A DNA stretch of 64,000 nt, taken from Breviolum minutum Mf 1.05b.01 (lineage: Eukaryota; Sar; Dinophyceae; Suessiales; Symbiodiniaceae). The translations under genes were made by a program, and so were the position numbers. The notes under the pieces were generated by a model that made no database searches, was not told the origin of the DNA, and saw nothing but the letters and a program-made list of their open reading frames with translations. This document shows positions 12,449-22,820 of this stretch, piece after piece. The stretch spans positions 124,001 through 188,000 of the forward strand of contig DF239300.1 in assembly GCA_000507305.1 (NCBI GenBank), given 5' to 3'. Each line of letters begins with the position of its first letter. The first letter of the stretch is position 1.

Positions 12449-13459
12449 CTTGCAGGGGTTAAAATAACCGTCGAGCAAACAATCTGTTCATCAGCGGCTT
12501 TTCATGGTAGTGATCCACTTCAACAGAATTTCAAACGCACATTCATCACGACACCAGGAAAGGAGGAAAGGAGCCCTTGGAATACCAAAGAAATGACCCA
12601 ATTTATCTAAACAAGTGAGTCTATCTTTGGACTCTATATGGTCTCCCCCATTTTTGCCACATTCAGGTATGCCTTGCTTGGTTTCCTGAAACTCCACGGG
12701 AGTTTCCCAACTACGTTAGTATTTAATCAATGAACATATTAAAACCATTGTGATTTCTTCACCCGTGATCAATTTCTATGGTGTTTTTTGGGTGTTCCCA
12801 AACTCAAAGTGAGATTTTTTGGACACTGACCTTTTTATGGGACTCGTTTAAGGAACTTCCCAAAAAGGTTATCCAAGTTTGACATAGTTAGATGTTCATG
12901 CCATTCTAGACATGCCTGAAACTCGTGTTTTTTATTTCGAATTCTCTCCTACTGTACTGATAGATTGGATATCTTTTCTGAACGACAAAAATCAGAGTCA
13001 GATGTCAGTTTCTTTTCTTCGAATGTTCATCAAAACTCCTGACAAGCACTGTATGACTGTATGACCATCCCCTGCTTATGAGGTGACAAATTCGGATATC
13101 CCTTCCATCCACCAGAACAAATTCCTTATATAAGTCACTAAGCTTCTTACCCTCCAAGCAACTAGCGAAACAAGTCCGACCAATGAAGGTTGTGAAAAAA
13201 ACGATGCCATACGAAGGCATCAAACCTTCTGACAGAAGCGATTTACAGTGATGGAAGCCTTTTGTTTGCTGAAGAGTTTTTGTGGTGCGTTTTGGAGTTT
13301 TGGGTTTTGGGTCGAAAAAATGTACCACCAAATCCATTTCGAGTTCCAAACCTGATTTGCTGAAAAAAAACCTCCTGAAAAAAAAAGGTGGTTAAAAACC
13401 AAAAAAACACACATGTTCATTCGTATTTGTTGCCGGATTTCCCAGAAATCCATAAATAC

Positions 13460-13590
13460 CAATCCAACTCCATCCAGCATCATCCCAGCATTCCGGGCAT
13501 GGCATATCTTTTTTAGATTTTCCCCCTTTCGGCCTTAGGCCATCCGCCCATCCGTCGGCGGAGATAAACATTCTGTTTGCCCGCACGACT
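13460..13590 (-). CDS. exon, unknown Trp/Cys-containing protein
   Basis: The acceptor is AAAAACCCACAG and the donor GTATTT. The frame reads VVRANRMFISADGWADGLRP then KSKKDMPCPECWDDAGWSW. A CPEC pair is present but there is no second Cys pair, so no zinc-finger call is made. It may be the first visible exon of the gene downstream of the 13.96 kb stop. Confidence 0.45.
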
Positions 13591-13959
13591 CTGTGGGTTT
13601 TTGAATGAATCTTAAAAAAACTCATCCAACTTCAGATCATTTGTTTAAAGCATTTTAGTACTTCAAGTCGTGGTGAGTCAATTTCATGCTAAAAATTAGT
13701 TTCTTTACTGACAGCCTGACAGGTACACCCAGTGATTTCGATTCATCTTTTGAATGCATTGCTCGTTGGTCTTGTTCAGTGGGCAAGTGCCGCGGGCGAT
13801 AAATTAAGTACTGAGCAAACAAAAAAGGGTGTCTGATTCAAAAAGGTGTCGAACCGTGGGCAAAGGCCACGGTTTTTGACCACCATACCCCAGCTACAAC
13901 TGGCACTTGGACAGTGCAGCAAAAGATTGGATGAACATCGAATTTCTCTTAAAGACCCC

Positions 13960-14099
13960 TCAGTCTTCGTTGTCGTCAGCTGTTGACATCACATCTGCTT
14001 GTTCTCCTTCAGCCATCAGATTTCCTCCATCATATGACGAGATCTTGTACCACGACACACCTCTGGCAGCCAAGGGCCCCAGGTGATTTTGGATCATTG
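13960..14099 (-). CDS. terminal exon with acidic C-terminus
   Basis: The frame reads MIQNHLGPLAARGVSWYKIS, then SSYDGGNLMAEGEQ, and ends STADDNED before TGA at 13,960-13,962. An alternative frame in the same island ends earlier. A low-complexity acidic tail followed by AT-rich DNA fits a real protein end. Confidence 0.5.
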
Positions 14100-14131
14100 C
14101 TCCTTGAAGGTGTCACTCAGTTCGTTCATAC

Positions 14132-14214
14132 CTGGATGTTGGCTCGTTGCCTTGGTACGTGCCAACCAGCAGGTCAAGGTCTTGCCCACATTTGGCGGTG
14201 TCTAGGCCCGGCAG
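14132..14214 (-). CDS. exon, coiled-coil gene 3' region
   Basis: The acceptor is CCTAAAAG and the donor GTATGA. It reads LPGLDTAKCGQDLDLLVGTY then QGNEPTSR. A neighbouring stretch at 14,235-14,330 (LETMKSLKGT) may be a further exon. Confidence 0.5.
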
Positions 14215-14592
14215 CTTTTAGGAAATCAAAAGTCCCGTGCCCTTCAAGGACTTCATGGTTTCTAACTCTGCCTTTCGCGGAGAAGTTGTTGGAAGGAAGT
14301 TGGTCCCGTTGGAAGAGATGGTCACTTTTTTCAGAGGATGTGAGATGAATGGGAATTGTCTCGCAATCACCGCATCACTATCTACTTCCATACCCTTCGA
14401 CCTTCCAACGGAAAACCCACATCTGGATTCATGGTCAAGAAATCCTACAACTGATACAGCTCAAGAGCATTCACAACCACCTCATACATGGAAAATTTAT
14501 GAAAGGAATTGGATGTTGACTTTGTCTTTTGAGATGCCATATACCCTTCAGAAAAGGTTCCATGTTTCCATGTTTCTTGGGGACTGGCGAGC

Positions 14593-14649
14593 CTTCAAGG
14601 AACTGGTCATCAAGCGCTCTTGCGTCAAGGCCGTCTGCAGATCCTCCAC
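14593..14649 (-). CDS. coiled-coil exon
   Basis: Exactly 19 codons, VEDLQTALTQERLMTSSLK, with heptad spacing of Leu. The acceptor is CCACCTTCAG and the inferred donor is of GC type (GCTCGC). It joins in phase 0 to the exon at 14,842-14,901. Confidence 0.6.
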
Positions 14650-14666
14650 CTGAAGGTGGTACCGGG

Positions 14667-14840
14667 TACCGGTGATAGTTCAGAAATCCAGCGATGACCA
14701 CTTGGGATGTATAAAAGAATTGGTAAATGTTGAGACAAAATACTACCATATTATCTGGTGATTGCCAGTAAATCCCTGTAAATCATGGGACAAACTACCA
14801 ACCTCAACTGGTTCTCTGAATTTCTGAACCATCAACAGTA
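14667..14840. repeat. Family B element filling an intron
   Basis: The element nearly fills the 192-nt intron between two phase-0 exons. The splice donor GTACTG is the flanking TA plus the terminal CTGTTGATGG. The other end (GGTGATAGTTCAGAAATCC) lies 20 bases before the acceptor. Confidence 0.7.
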
Positions 14841-14841
14841 C

Positions 14842-14901
14842 CTCCGTAGCTCCTCCTTCTAAAGTCACCCCGTTGCCAGTGACTCGTTGCTTAGGAGAGC
14901 C
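14842..14901 (-). CDS. exon bordering an introner-like element
   Basis: Twenty codons in phase 0, GSPKQRVTGNGVTLEGGATE. The donor GTACTG is supplied by the inverted-repeat end of the adjacent family B element. It joins in phase to 14,593-14,649 and to 15,271-15,349. Confidence 0.6.
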
Positions 14902-14989
14902 CTCTTAGTGGACCATGGGGTCACATTGCTGAGTGATACTATGTATTTCCCGATGTATATGTACATGTATATATGTGTAGAGAGGTCGC

Positions 14990-15235
14990 AGATCCCATTT
15001 TGTTGCACGTTCACTCTCGTCCTGCCATCCTGATGCAGGGCAATATCATCTCCTCCAGTTGTAGCGTGTGTATATATATATATATTTAGCCTCTGTATAT
15101 TTTCATATACACCCTATGTTAAACCTATGTACAGCCTATGTACAGCCTATACAGCCTATACATATTATATATAAATATATACTATATAGATATTTCCTGT
15201 ATATATACATCGCCTATGTATAATTAGTATACCAT
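14990..15235. other. AT-rich intron segment with short tandem repeats
   Basis: The segment contains TATATATATA tracts and a short tandem array of an ACAGCCTATGT unit near 15,120-15,160. No coding signal was seen. Confidence 0.6.
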
Positions 15236-15270
15236 TCACATGTCTTGTACGGATAAGCGGATCTTACTAC

Positions 15271-15349
15271 AGATGCCAACCCAAAGAACCCAAGGCTTTG
15301 CCCACCTGGCGCAGCAAATGACTGCTGTCCTCCATACGCAAACCTTGCG
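15271..15349 (-). CDS. Gly/Phe-rich exon
   Basis: The acceptor is GATTCCTTCAG and the donor GTAGTA. It reads ARFAYGGQQSFAAPGGQSLG then FFGLAS. The first base completes a Thr codon begun by the exon at 15,417-15,485. The FG/GG-rich character differs from the coiled-coil exons. Confidence 0.6.
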
Positions 15350-15416
15350 CTGAAGGAATCAGAGAAACTCCCCCAGTGAATGTCTTCCAAGAAAAGCACA
15401 TCAAGACAAAAATCAC

Positions 15417-15485
15417 GTCTTCAATGGGGCTCCAAATATGTTTTCAAAAGAAGCGACAAGTTGTCGCAGTTTTCTTTGATACTTA
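15417..15485 (-). CDS. amphipathic exon
   Basis: The acceptor is GTGCTGGTGTAG and the donor GTGATT, with 69 nt reading KYQRKLRQLVASFENIFGAP. Its 3' phase matches the next exon. Confidence 0.5.
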
Positions 15486-15878
15486 CTACACCAGCACCAT
15501 GTGCATTGGCTTCTTTTGAGACCAAAAAAATCACGCTTTCCGCATTTGGCGGCGTGCAATTTATGAAGCGGCTTTTACTTGAATCATCCAGGAAGGAGCT
15601 CCCCCTGTCCCTTCCTGACGCAGAAAGTCTCACAAGAAGGTTGCTCTGGGAGCAGAACGGTCCGACCCTTCCAAGAAAAAAAAACAAATTGCAAAAAACC
15701 TGGATTTTCTGAGCACACAAAAATCCCAAGCGATTTTGTCCCTCAAAAATTCTGAGGAACTCCGGAAAAAAAAACAAACACCAACAAACCTTCAACAACC
15801 AAATCCCAAGCCCCAAGACCTACCCAAAAATCTCCAGACCAAGGTGCTATCCAACCCTAACATCTGCTTCCCAACCAC

Positions 15879-15998
15879 TCCATTTGTGCCCAACTTTCGA
15901 AGACGTTCCGCAGTTTTCTTGAGGCGTTCAGCCAAGGGTAGTAGCGCACCTGCTTGGAAAAAGGTGGTGTTGGCCAGCAGTACTTGGGGAATTGGAAC
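15879..15998 (-). CDS. exon, helical region
   Basis: Forty codons in phase 0. It starts VPIPQVLLANTTFFQAGALL and continues PLAERLKKTAERLRKLGTNG. The donor is GTGGTT. An uncertain 36-nt exon (15,579-15,614) may follow. Confidence 0.65.
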
Positions 15999-16705
15999 CT
16001 CAAGGTTAGATTACTTGAACAAGTTAGGAAAAACTGTAGGAAAATCGAGGGAAAGGTGCAGGTTTTCCTTTATAAAGGAATAATCTAAAGATGATACATC
16101 ATGATACCAAAAAATAGATGTAGCCAGTGATTTAGCTAATATGAAACCTGCCAACACACACCTTCGGCCTTTGGGAAGTGATGATAGGAAAATGGAGGTT
16201 CAAGTCGCGGTGAACCCCATCCAAATCAGATGAATCTTCAGGGACGTTGGGGGCATATTCTCAAACGGAGACGTTTCTCTTTGGGCCGGAATTTCTACCC
16301 ATAGTATATATGTAAAAAGGGATCATTTTCGGTCCCTTGAACTGACAAGTTCCCTGGGCTTTCGTCATATACGTTTTCATGGCCTGCATTTTTTCGGCCC
16401 ATCTCCACAGCAATGAGATGAAGTTCACCTCCAATCCTGGGAGGGCTTGTTTTGGATGAACGACAGGGGGTGATGATGGAAGTACGAGAGTTTGATTGGG
16501 AGCCTGGCTTTCGGCTTCATGTTTTGATTGAAGCGCCGTCCCGCCCCTCGTATGATACCATTTTTAAAGAAAAGGGGGCTGAAGCACCACTGTGCCAAAC
16601 ACCATCCCCAAAAAAGGCATCTTTAGGCTCGGCTCCAAGAGAGCCAAAAAAAAATGATTTTACAAGGGAAAATCTTAGCTCTTACAAGCCCCAAAAAAAA
16701 ATCAC

Positions 16706-16888
16706 CTGGCCCAGATTCTCCAACGTCTCGCATTGTTCCGCTAGGCTTTGACAGCGTAGCTGCATCTCAGTCAACTCCTCTAAGCCCATGTCACAAAGCA
16801 CCAGGCATTCGGCCATTTCTTCCACCTGTTGCCGGGGTGGTATAGTTGTTTTTTGTGCGCTGCGCTGGGTTGATATGATTCTGGCTAA
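16706..16888 (-). CDS. coiled-coil exon
   Basis: The acceptor is TTTTTGGATGCAG and the donor GTGATT. It has 61 codons in phase 0, including VEEMAECLVLCDMGLEELTE then MQLRCQSLAEQCETLENLGQ. Heptad Leu/Met/Cys positions indicate coiled coil. A CAG/GTGG site inside could be an alternative acceptor. Confidence 0.75.
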
Positions 16889-17038
16889 CTGCATCCAAAA
16901 ACATACCAGGGATACCAACAAAATCACACAAAAACAACATATGTTCAAACAAAAAAAAACCTTCCAAAAATCCATCCATCTCCCTCCCCCCAACTCCCAA
17001 CTCCCCCCAATCAATTTTTTCTCCCCAAAGTTCACCAC

Positions 17039-17236
17039 CTCTTCAGCCTTCGCCTTGTGTTGTGCCAGTTGTGCATCCTTGATGGCTTGCTCTGCTGCAT
17101 GCTGAGCCTCCACCGCCGCCAGCTGTTTCCTCAAGGCTTCAGCCCCAAGGCGCTGCCGTCGCTCCTGGGCCTCCTGCCGCCGTGCTTGGGCAGCTTGACG
17201 TAAGAGCTGCAACTGCTCCAAACGCAGCTGCTCTGC
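17039..17236 (-). CDS. Gln/Arg/Glu-rich coiled-coil exon
   Basis: Sixty-six codons in phase 0, starting AEQLRLEQLQLLRQAAQARR and ending with AEQAIKDAQLAQHKAKAEE. It is an uninterrupted charged single-helix or coiled-coil segment. The acceptor is CAGACACCAG and the donor GTGGTG. This is the strongest host-gene exon in the window. Confidence 0.85.
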
Positions 17237-17736
17237 CTGGTGTCTGAAGCGGGGGATTTTTTTTTCAGGTTGCTGGATGTGGTAAGCTGCGGATTTGTTT
17301 TTTTTGGGACCTGAAGGGTGGGAGAGGTACCTTTTTTTTGGGGTTGGGGGGGGGGGGGAATTAGCCTTCAATAGGCTCAACACCAACCTTCTATCCAACA
17401 ATTAACCATGGCTTGACTGGTACAAGGATATATTCAGTCAATGAAATACCCCAAAAAAAGACAAGGAACTCGCAAATTCCAGTTCAATACTTCTTTTAAA
17501 AGAAAATAGCGAGAAAGAGAGACAGAGACCTCCTAGCCCCCCATCCCATCTTGGACCTATAACGGCCTCACCCGAGCAGTCAAAACAGAAAGTCAATCTT
17601 TTCACAAAAAAATAAAATAAAAACAATCCCGTTTTTGGGGGGCCCAAATCTCCAAACAACCACGGGAAACTTCAACCAATCTCCCTTGCTTCCTTGGTTC
17701 GACCTTCCTTCCTTCCCCTCCCCACTTCCACCCAAC

Positions 17737-17820
17737 CTCGACCAACTCACAGAGTTCCGTCTGAAGTTGTCCACCAGCAAGTTCAGGCAACCACTGTGGA
17801 CTCGAAGGCTCCAACTTCGC
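17737..17820 (-). CDS. exon
   Basis: Twenty-eight codons in phase 0: AKLEPSSPQWLPELAGGQLQ then TELCELVE. The acceptor is TTTTTGTGCCGAG and the donor GTTGGG. A further GC-rich open segment at 17,863-17,910 (Gly/Arg-rich in phase 0) may be an exon 42 bases upstream. Confidence 0.65.
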
Positions 17821-18725
17821 CTCGGCACAAAAAAACCCAAGCCACAACTGGGGACGGCGGACGTTATGCGTGCCGCCAGCCAGGCCGCGTTTGGGCCGGC
17901 CTTGGCCTTTCTTACAGAAAATGTGTGTTTGATTTAGTGGATATAATAGATGTGCAAGGTCTTTTGCGTTTTTTTATTGGAAAAGAAAAGGAAAGATTCA
18001 TGTCTCACGGTAAATGGTTATGAATACTATAGGGTAGAAAGTCAAAACATCTGAAATAAATATAAACCAAAAGATGCCTTTAACTCGTGAGCCATGAGAT
18101 TTCAAGGTTTGATAAAACACACCAAAGAAATACAGTAAGTTTATCAGTTTATCTCTACGAAGTTAGGGGTCACCCACCCTTTTGGGGTCAGGTTTGATTG
18201 GTGGTGATAGGTGATTTGTTTTTTTTCCCCCCTCCATTTTTTCACCCTTTTTCCCTCCCAATGTTTTTCTTGGTGACTTGGAAGCACCATGTGGGGGGGG
18301 GGTGCGTTGCAGGGTTGGAGTGGAGGTGAATAAAACCACATTTCACGGATTTTCCATTGGGGAGCCTGGGATTGAAAACATGGGATGTTTTTCCAAGGAG
18401 GTATTGTTGATGGACACAAAAAATCCTGCTTTGTTTTCAGAGGAAGCCTTCAAAGTTGAAGGGGAAATAGATTTTTTTTTTTTAGAAAAAATGCTTTTCC
18501 TAGAAAGCTGGACCGTCCCTTCTTTTTCCTTGCCTTAAAAGTGGAAAGAACCTCGCCGAAACTGGCGGAAAAATAAATGTTGGTCAAAATCTTCTGATGA
18601 AAAAATGGGATTTCGAAAAAACACATCACACCCACCGGGGGGGATTCCGCTTGAGCATTTCTAAAAAAGAAGGTGTTGCATCGAATTGTACTGGTCGGTT
18701 AAAAAGGCATCTTTGTAATGGTTTA

Positions 18726-18785
18726 CCAGGACCATAATCCCTATATAACTGGGTAGTATTATCCCCCTATATAACCCAACCAACC
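18726..18785. repeat. Family G element
   Basis: ATAATCCCTATATAACTGGG followed by TAGTATTATCCCCCTATATA matches copies at 39.5 and 58.7 kb. Confidence 0.6.
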
Positions 18786-18823
18786 AATGATGTGTGCATT
18801 GCTCACTTGTAACATGTCCCCAC

Positions 18824-18892
18824 CTGCTGTAACATCTCCAAGAGCTGTCGTGCTTGTACCACATCTTTGGACTTCAAGACTGCTGTCATGGC
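18824..18892 (-). CDS. coiled-coil exon
   Basis: Twenty-three codons in phase 0: AMTAVLKSKDVVQARQLLEM then LQQ. The acceptor is GTAACGACAG and the donor GTGGGG. Phase matches the exon at 17,737-17,820. Confidence 0.65.
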
Positions 18893-19700
18893 CTGTCGTT
18901 ACACAAATTCCACTACACCAACCCCAGATTTTCATTTTTTTTCATATCTTCGAAAAGCTTAAAATCATTAAAAAACTTTCAAAGGAAATTGTTTTTTTCA
19001 TGTACTCAAGGCTTTTTTTGTTTAAGAACCTGATTGCTTCAGAATTTTGAAAGCCTGCCTTTTTATTGAAATGTTTCAGGACATGTATGAAGCAGTCCAC
19101 ACACAGTTACACCTAGTCATCAGTTACTGGCACTAGTACTAGTAGCAATAATGATGGTACTCCTAATACTACCATCAGACTCAGCTGATTAACAGGGGGT
19201 GGAAACATGAAAATCCGAAGAGTATGCAGGTGCATCATATATGTATAGGTTGATAGTACAAGAGTGCAGTTGGATCTTGCGTTTAGCTCTTTGCTGTGAT
19301 TGTGAAGGCTGGGTCGGGAGTTTCACGAAAAATTTCTCCGTTTCTACTCTTGAAGGTTGCTGCCTCTTTCAAGATATAGATATATAATGATATATACATA
19401 AAACATCTACATTATACATATATGATATATGTATATACTGTCAAATATCATACATAATATACATAATCTATCATTTAACAAGTTACTAAGGTATGTGTTT
19501 TTCCAGTGTATGCTGGCAACCAAAACCATTTCTACGAAAGACCCACCTCCTGGAACCCGCAACGTACACATGGCATATAAAATATTCATTGGTTCTTTGG
19601 CAGGTTTTGTTGTTTTTTTGGGAAATTCATTTACTATAACATTTCATTTGAGCGCGGTATCGGCATGTATTTTTGCAATCTTGCACAGGTCTTTGCTCAC

Positions 19701-19774
19701 CTGTTTCCCCACAAAAGCCTTGTTTCCCCAGCCCTTGATGAATTGATCCACGCCTCGCAGAGAGGCTTCTGTAA
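19701..19774 (-). CDS. exon
   Basis: The acceptor is AAGACCTACAG and the donor GTGAGC. It reads TEASLRGVDQFIKGWGNKAF then VGKQ. Both borders are good splice consensus. Confidence 0.65.
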
Positions 19775-19880
19775 CTGTAGGTCTTGTAGTCGCTTTCGAC
19801 ACCTGCCATCAATGAACAAAACAACTCGTTTCATACGGGAGAAAAGGAAGACATCCTGCAGCACTTGGACGTAAAAAAAA

Positions 19881-19989
19881 ACCTGTAAAGAATAGGATAA
19901 ACTACCTATCAATGGGTAAATATCCCATGGTTTACAGGGTTTTATACATCCCAGGTGGTTGTTTGGGATCTCTGAACCATCAACAGTAT
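19881..19989. repeat. Family B element (one end)
   Basis: GTTTACAGGGTTTTATACATC then CCAGGTGGTTGTTTGGGATC and the terminal CTGAACCATCAACAGTA match the family. The left terminus is missing or diverged. Confidence 0.7.
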
Positions 19990-20959
19990 GAGCATGAAAA
20001 AAAAACATGTTACATTCCATGAAACCCTGGCAAGTAGGGATCCTCAATAGTGGCTGATTATAATCCCCGTATGACTGGATAACATCATCTCATATTAAAC
20101 CCAAACAACTAAGGTTTTCTGACATTGCTATGATCTTTGGCTGCAAGGTATGCCAATCAACAAATCTCAGGTTTGGAGTAGTCAGTGGACACCCTCGTGA
20201 TTTTCAGAGATTCCATTGGGCACAAAGAGATTCATTTCAGGATATATTAAGGATGGGAAAAGCATTCCAACGGTTTCTTGCATTTCATATTTTGTCCCCT
20301 TCATACTTGTCGTTAGCAGAAATACTGAGAAGTGCAAATGAAGGTCAGTTTTGAAGTATTCATAGGATCTGCGTGGTTTGAACCAACCTTCTCCGTGACA
20401 AGCTTTGCTTTAATAGGCAAAAGTGCTGTGCAGATCTGTGCAGTACCTAACTTCCAATTGTGGCACAAAACCGTCCTACTCTTTCATGCCTATCACCTCC
20501 AGGCTAGTTGAAACGTTGAAAAACATGCTCTTTCTTAAAGTTCTACCATGTTCAAAAATTCTAGAACATCATGTCACATTATCTACAGGTGAAACAAGAT
20601 GATGATGTATATGATGTTTTGTGTCACTAAAATTCAGACATAATTTTTGGAACAGGTGATCCCCACATTTTTTTAGCTTTTCCACCTTTCTGAAAAGCCA
20701 AGATTCATGGAGATTGATGGGGGTTGTCACTGTTGTCACAGGTCACAATTCAGAACTTGCCATCCAAAAAGGTTTTTTTTGCCGGCATTTTTCGTTGGGA
20801 AATGAATGTTTCCAATTTTTGCGGACCAGAACTTCTAGCCGGAACCTAAACCGGATGGATTTCCCTCATGTCTTAGCTATCAAAAGAGAGAGAAGTGTCA
20901 GAATTCAACCACAAAACTCAAAACAAATAAGCGTAGGTGGTATCCCCAACAGCAAGGAG

Positions 20960-21290
20960 GTTTAACAATTCCTTTTTACACCAATGCATTCACTCTCCGC
21001 ACAGCATTGCCAGCCGCATTGCCCCAACCCTAAGAATGCAAGAACTTGGTCACACATGTCTTCTCCGGAACCTTGAACCCCATCGAAACCCGAAACCGTC
21101 AGAACCTGTCAAGACCCATCATAAACCCGGAACTCCAAAACCTTCGAAACCGCAGCCACTTTCCGAACCCCGGCCATCGGAACCTGGAGCCATTCTTGGA
21201 ACCCCGGAACCTCTCTTAACCCATCAAAACCTGGAACCCGTTCCCGGAACCCGGTTCCTTCCCGGAACCGCCCCAGCTCGCCCAGAACAC
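20960..21290. repeat. degenerate GGAACC/CCGGAA minisatellite
   Basis: Many imperfect units of GGAACC(C/T) and CCCGGAACC occur across 330 bases. They create a Pro/Thr/Glu-rich plus-strand frame (20937-21554) and a Gly/Phe/Arg-rich minus frame. I treat both frames as repeat-derived. Confidence 0.7.
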
Positions 21291-21469
21291 ACCGAAATCT
21301 ATATTGTGCAAAGACCCCATAGCATTCTGCTGTTGGGGCAAAAGAGTTATCTGCAATCCCCCAAAGTTTCATCATCCCCATCTCCAAACCTCTGCCCCGA
21401 CCCCCCAAAAATGCAGTGCAGCATCTGTTTTTCCTTGGTAGGGAAATCCCTACGTTTTATTGCCCAAAC

Positions 21470-21573
21470 CTCCGATTCCACCACCAGGCAGGCATCACGA
21501 CTTCGCGCCTCAATGCCGACGGTGCATCTTCCAAGTTCTGATGCTCCGCCATGACCAAGGCCGATTGCAAGGC
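21470..21573 (-). CDS. exon
   Basis: The acceptor is ATCGACGCCAG and the donor GTTTGG. It reads ALQSALVMAEHQNLEDAPSA then LRREVVMPAWWWNR. The Trp triplet is unusual. The plus strand is also open here, but the minus reading has both splice sites. Confidence 0.6.
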
Positions 21574-21754
21574 CTGGCGTCGATGAAGATCAAGAGGAAT
21601 CCAAGGATTGCCATTGCGAATGTGGTTTTTGGGATCAAAAAATATATCTATATACATATACTAGGGATCCAAAAGATTCTTTTTTTCAAACAGGGAATCA
21701 AAAATTATTAGATAGAATACGGAATAAAGAAAAAATACAAAAATTGGGAATGCC

Positions 21755-21865
21755 CTCCCTGAAACTAACGGGGCGAGTTTTTTTTCCGTGAAAAAGGGGT
21801 TATTATACCCAAAAAGGGAAATGTCATCTGAACCAACCATGGATTTTCAGTGGCGATCCACTTTT
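21755..21865. repeat. Family C element, diverged
   Basis: CCTCCCTGAAACTAACGGGGC on the left and ACCATGGATTTTCAGTGGCG on the right resemble the family ends. The same right-end motif recurs at 37.85 kb. Confidence 0.5.
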
Positions 21866-22236
21866 GGAGTTCATCTGTTGTTTTTTGAAGGGGCCCAGGT
21901 CATCCCAATGTCGTCCCAATCGACTACAGTATACTGGTAAATTGGTGTGTTTTTTGGGCCCGGTGGTTTGGAAGTGGGGGTCCCCTAAGAATGCCAATCC
22001 CTTTCATAACAAAAAATCCCATCCAAACCACCCGGTTCCCCAAAGCACAACAAATGTGGAGTCATTTCATGTCACAAAAGCCTGGTTACCAAGCGGCATT
22101 TCACTATCCTTGGCTCTTTTGGTATTTTTGATGAAAGTTGAGGCCTGGAGGATCTTCTTAAACCTGATTCCAGTTGAAACAGATGCTGAGATTTGCTTAA
22201 TGTTCGGTGCTTGGAAAAAGTAAAAACATAAAATAT

Positions 22237-22306
22237 CCCCCAAAATGGTGGGTTTTTCATGGTGATTTACCCATGGTAGAATCCGTAAAAAAAAAATCAC
22301 CATTTC
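22237..22306. repeat. Family F element
   Basis: GGTGGGTTTTTCATGGTGAT followed by a homopurine run and CACC closely matches 61,386-61,455. The two copies share over 50 bases. Confidence 0.75.
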
Positions 22307-22346
22307 AACAAATCCAAGGATGCTTTTTTTCGTATTTGTTAGTCAC

Positions 22347-22425
22347 TCGTCTCAAAGACAGCATTGAATTTTTGCTCAGATTGCGGGGGATGCTTTCTTC
22401 AAGATGTATCCTGGATAGCAATGAC
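22347..22425 (-). CDS. exon
   Basis: The acceptor is CTGTTGGCCCAG and the donor GTGACT. It reads SLLSRIHLEESIPRNLSKNS then MLSLRR. It lies just outside the truncated LINE insertion. Confidence 0.5.
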
Positions 22426-22700
22426 CTGGGCCAACAGGCCATTGCAAGAAGTCATCCATATAAAATGAGTCTAATCCTACGAAAAACCAAGCTGGCCAAA
22501 AGTCAACAAAAATCTCAGCATTGTTTTGAGTCAAACATTCAACCGAAAATTGGTTCATGTTTTAGAGTTTCACTGGTTTAGGACTCCTGTGTTCCCCCCG
22601 TGGCAGCTGAGCAGCCTCTATGTGCTGGGTAGTTCAAAGAGAATTGGCACGATTTATATAAAAACCTTCAACACCTTCAAAACCAGTACGAAGATGAAGC

Positions 22701-22820
22701 CATATGTGCCAGGGTCTAAACTCCTTATATTGGGGATAAACTCATCCCACCTTTAATAGGAATCCTTATAATAGGTACATAAACCCCTACTATAAGGTTG
22801 ATGACCATCCCCTATTATAT
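22701..22820. repeat. host inverted-repeat element carrying a LINE, left part
   Basis: The terminus CATATGTGCCAGGGTCTAAA is inverted at 23,901-23,935 (GTTTAGACCGTGGCACATATA). The LINE interrupts it between the two copies of the 17-bp duplication. Confidence 0.7.
22804..22820. repeat. 17-bp target-site duplication, left copy
   Basis: ACCATCCCCTATTATAT here is identical to 23,884-23,900. It brackets the truncated LINE. Confidence 0.95.

Noticed and set aside
20937-21554. 205-codon Pro-rich plus-strand protein
   Set aside because: Mostly minisatellite translation, and antisense to the better supported exon at 21,470-21,573.
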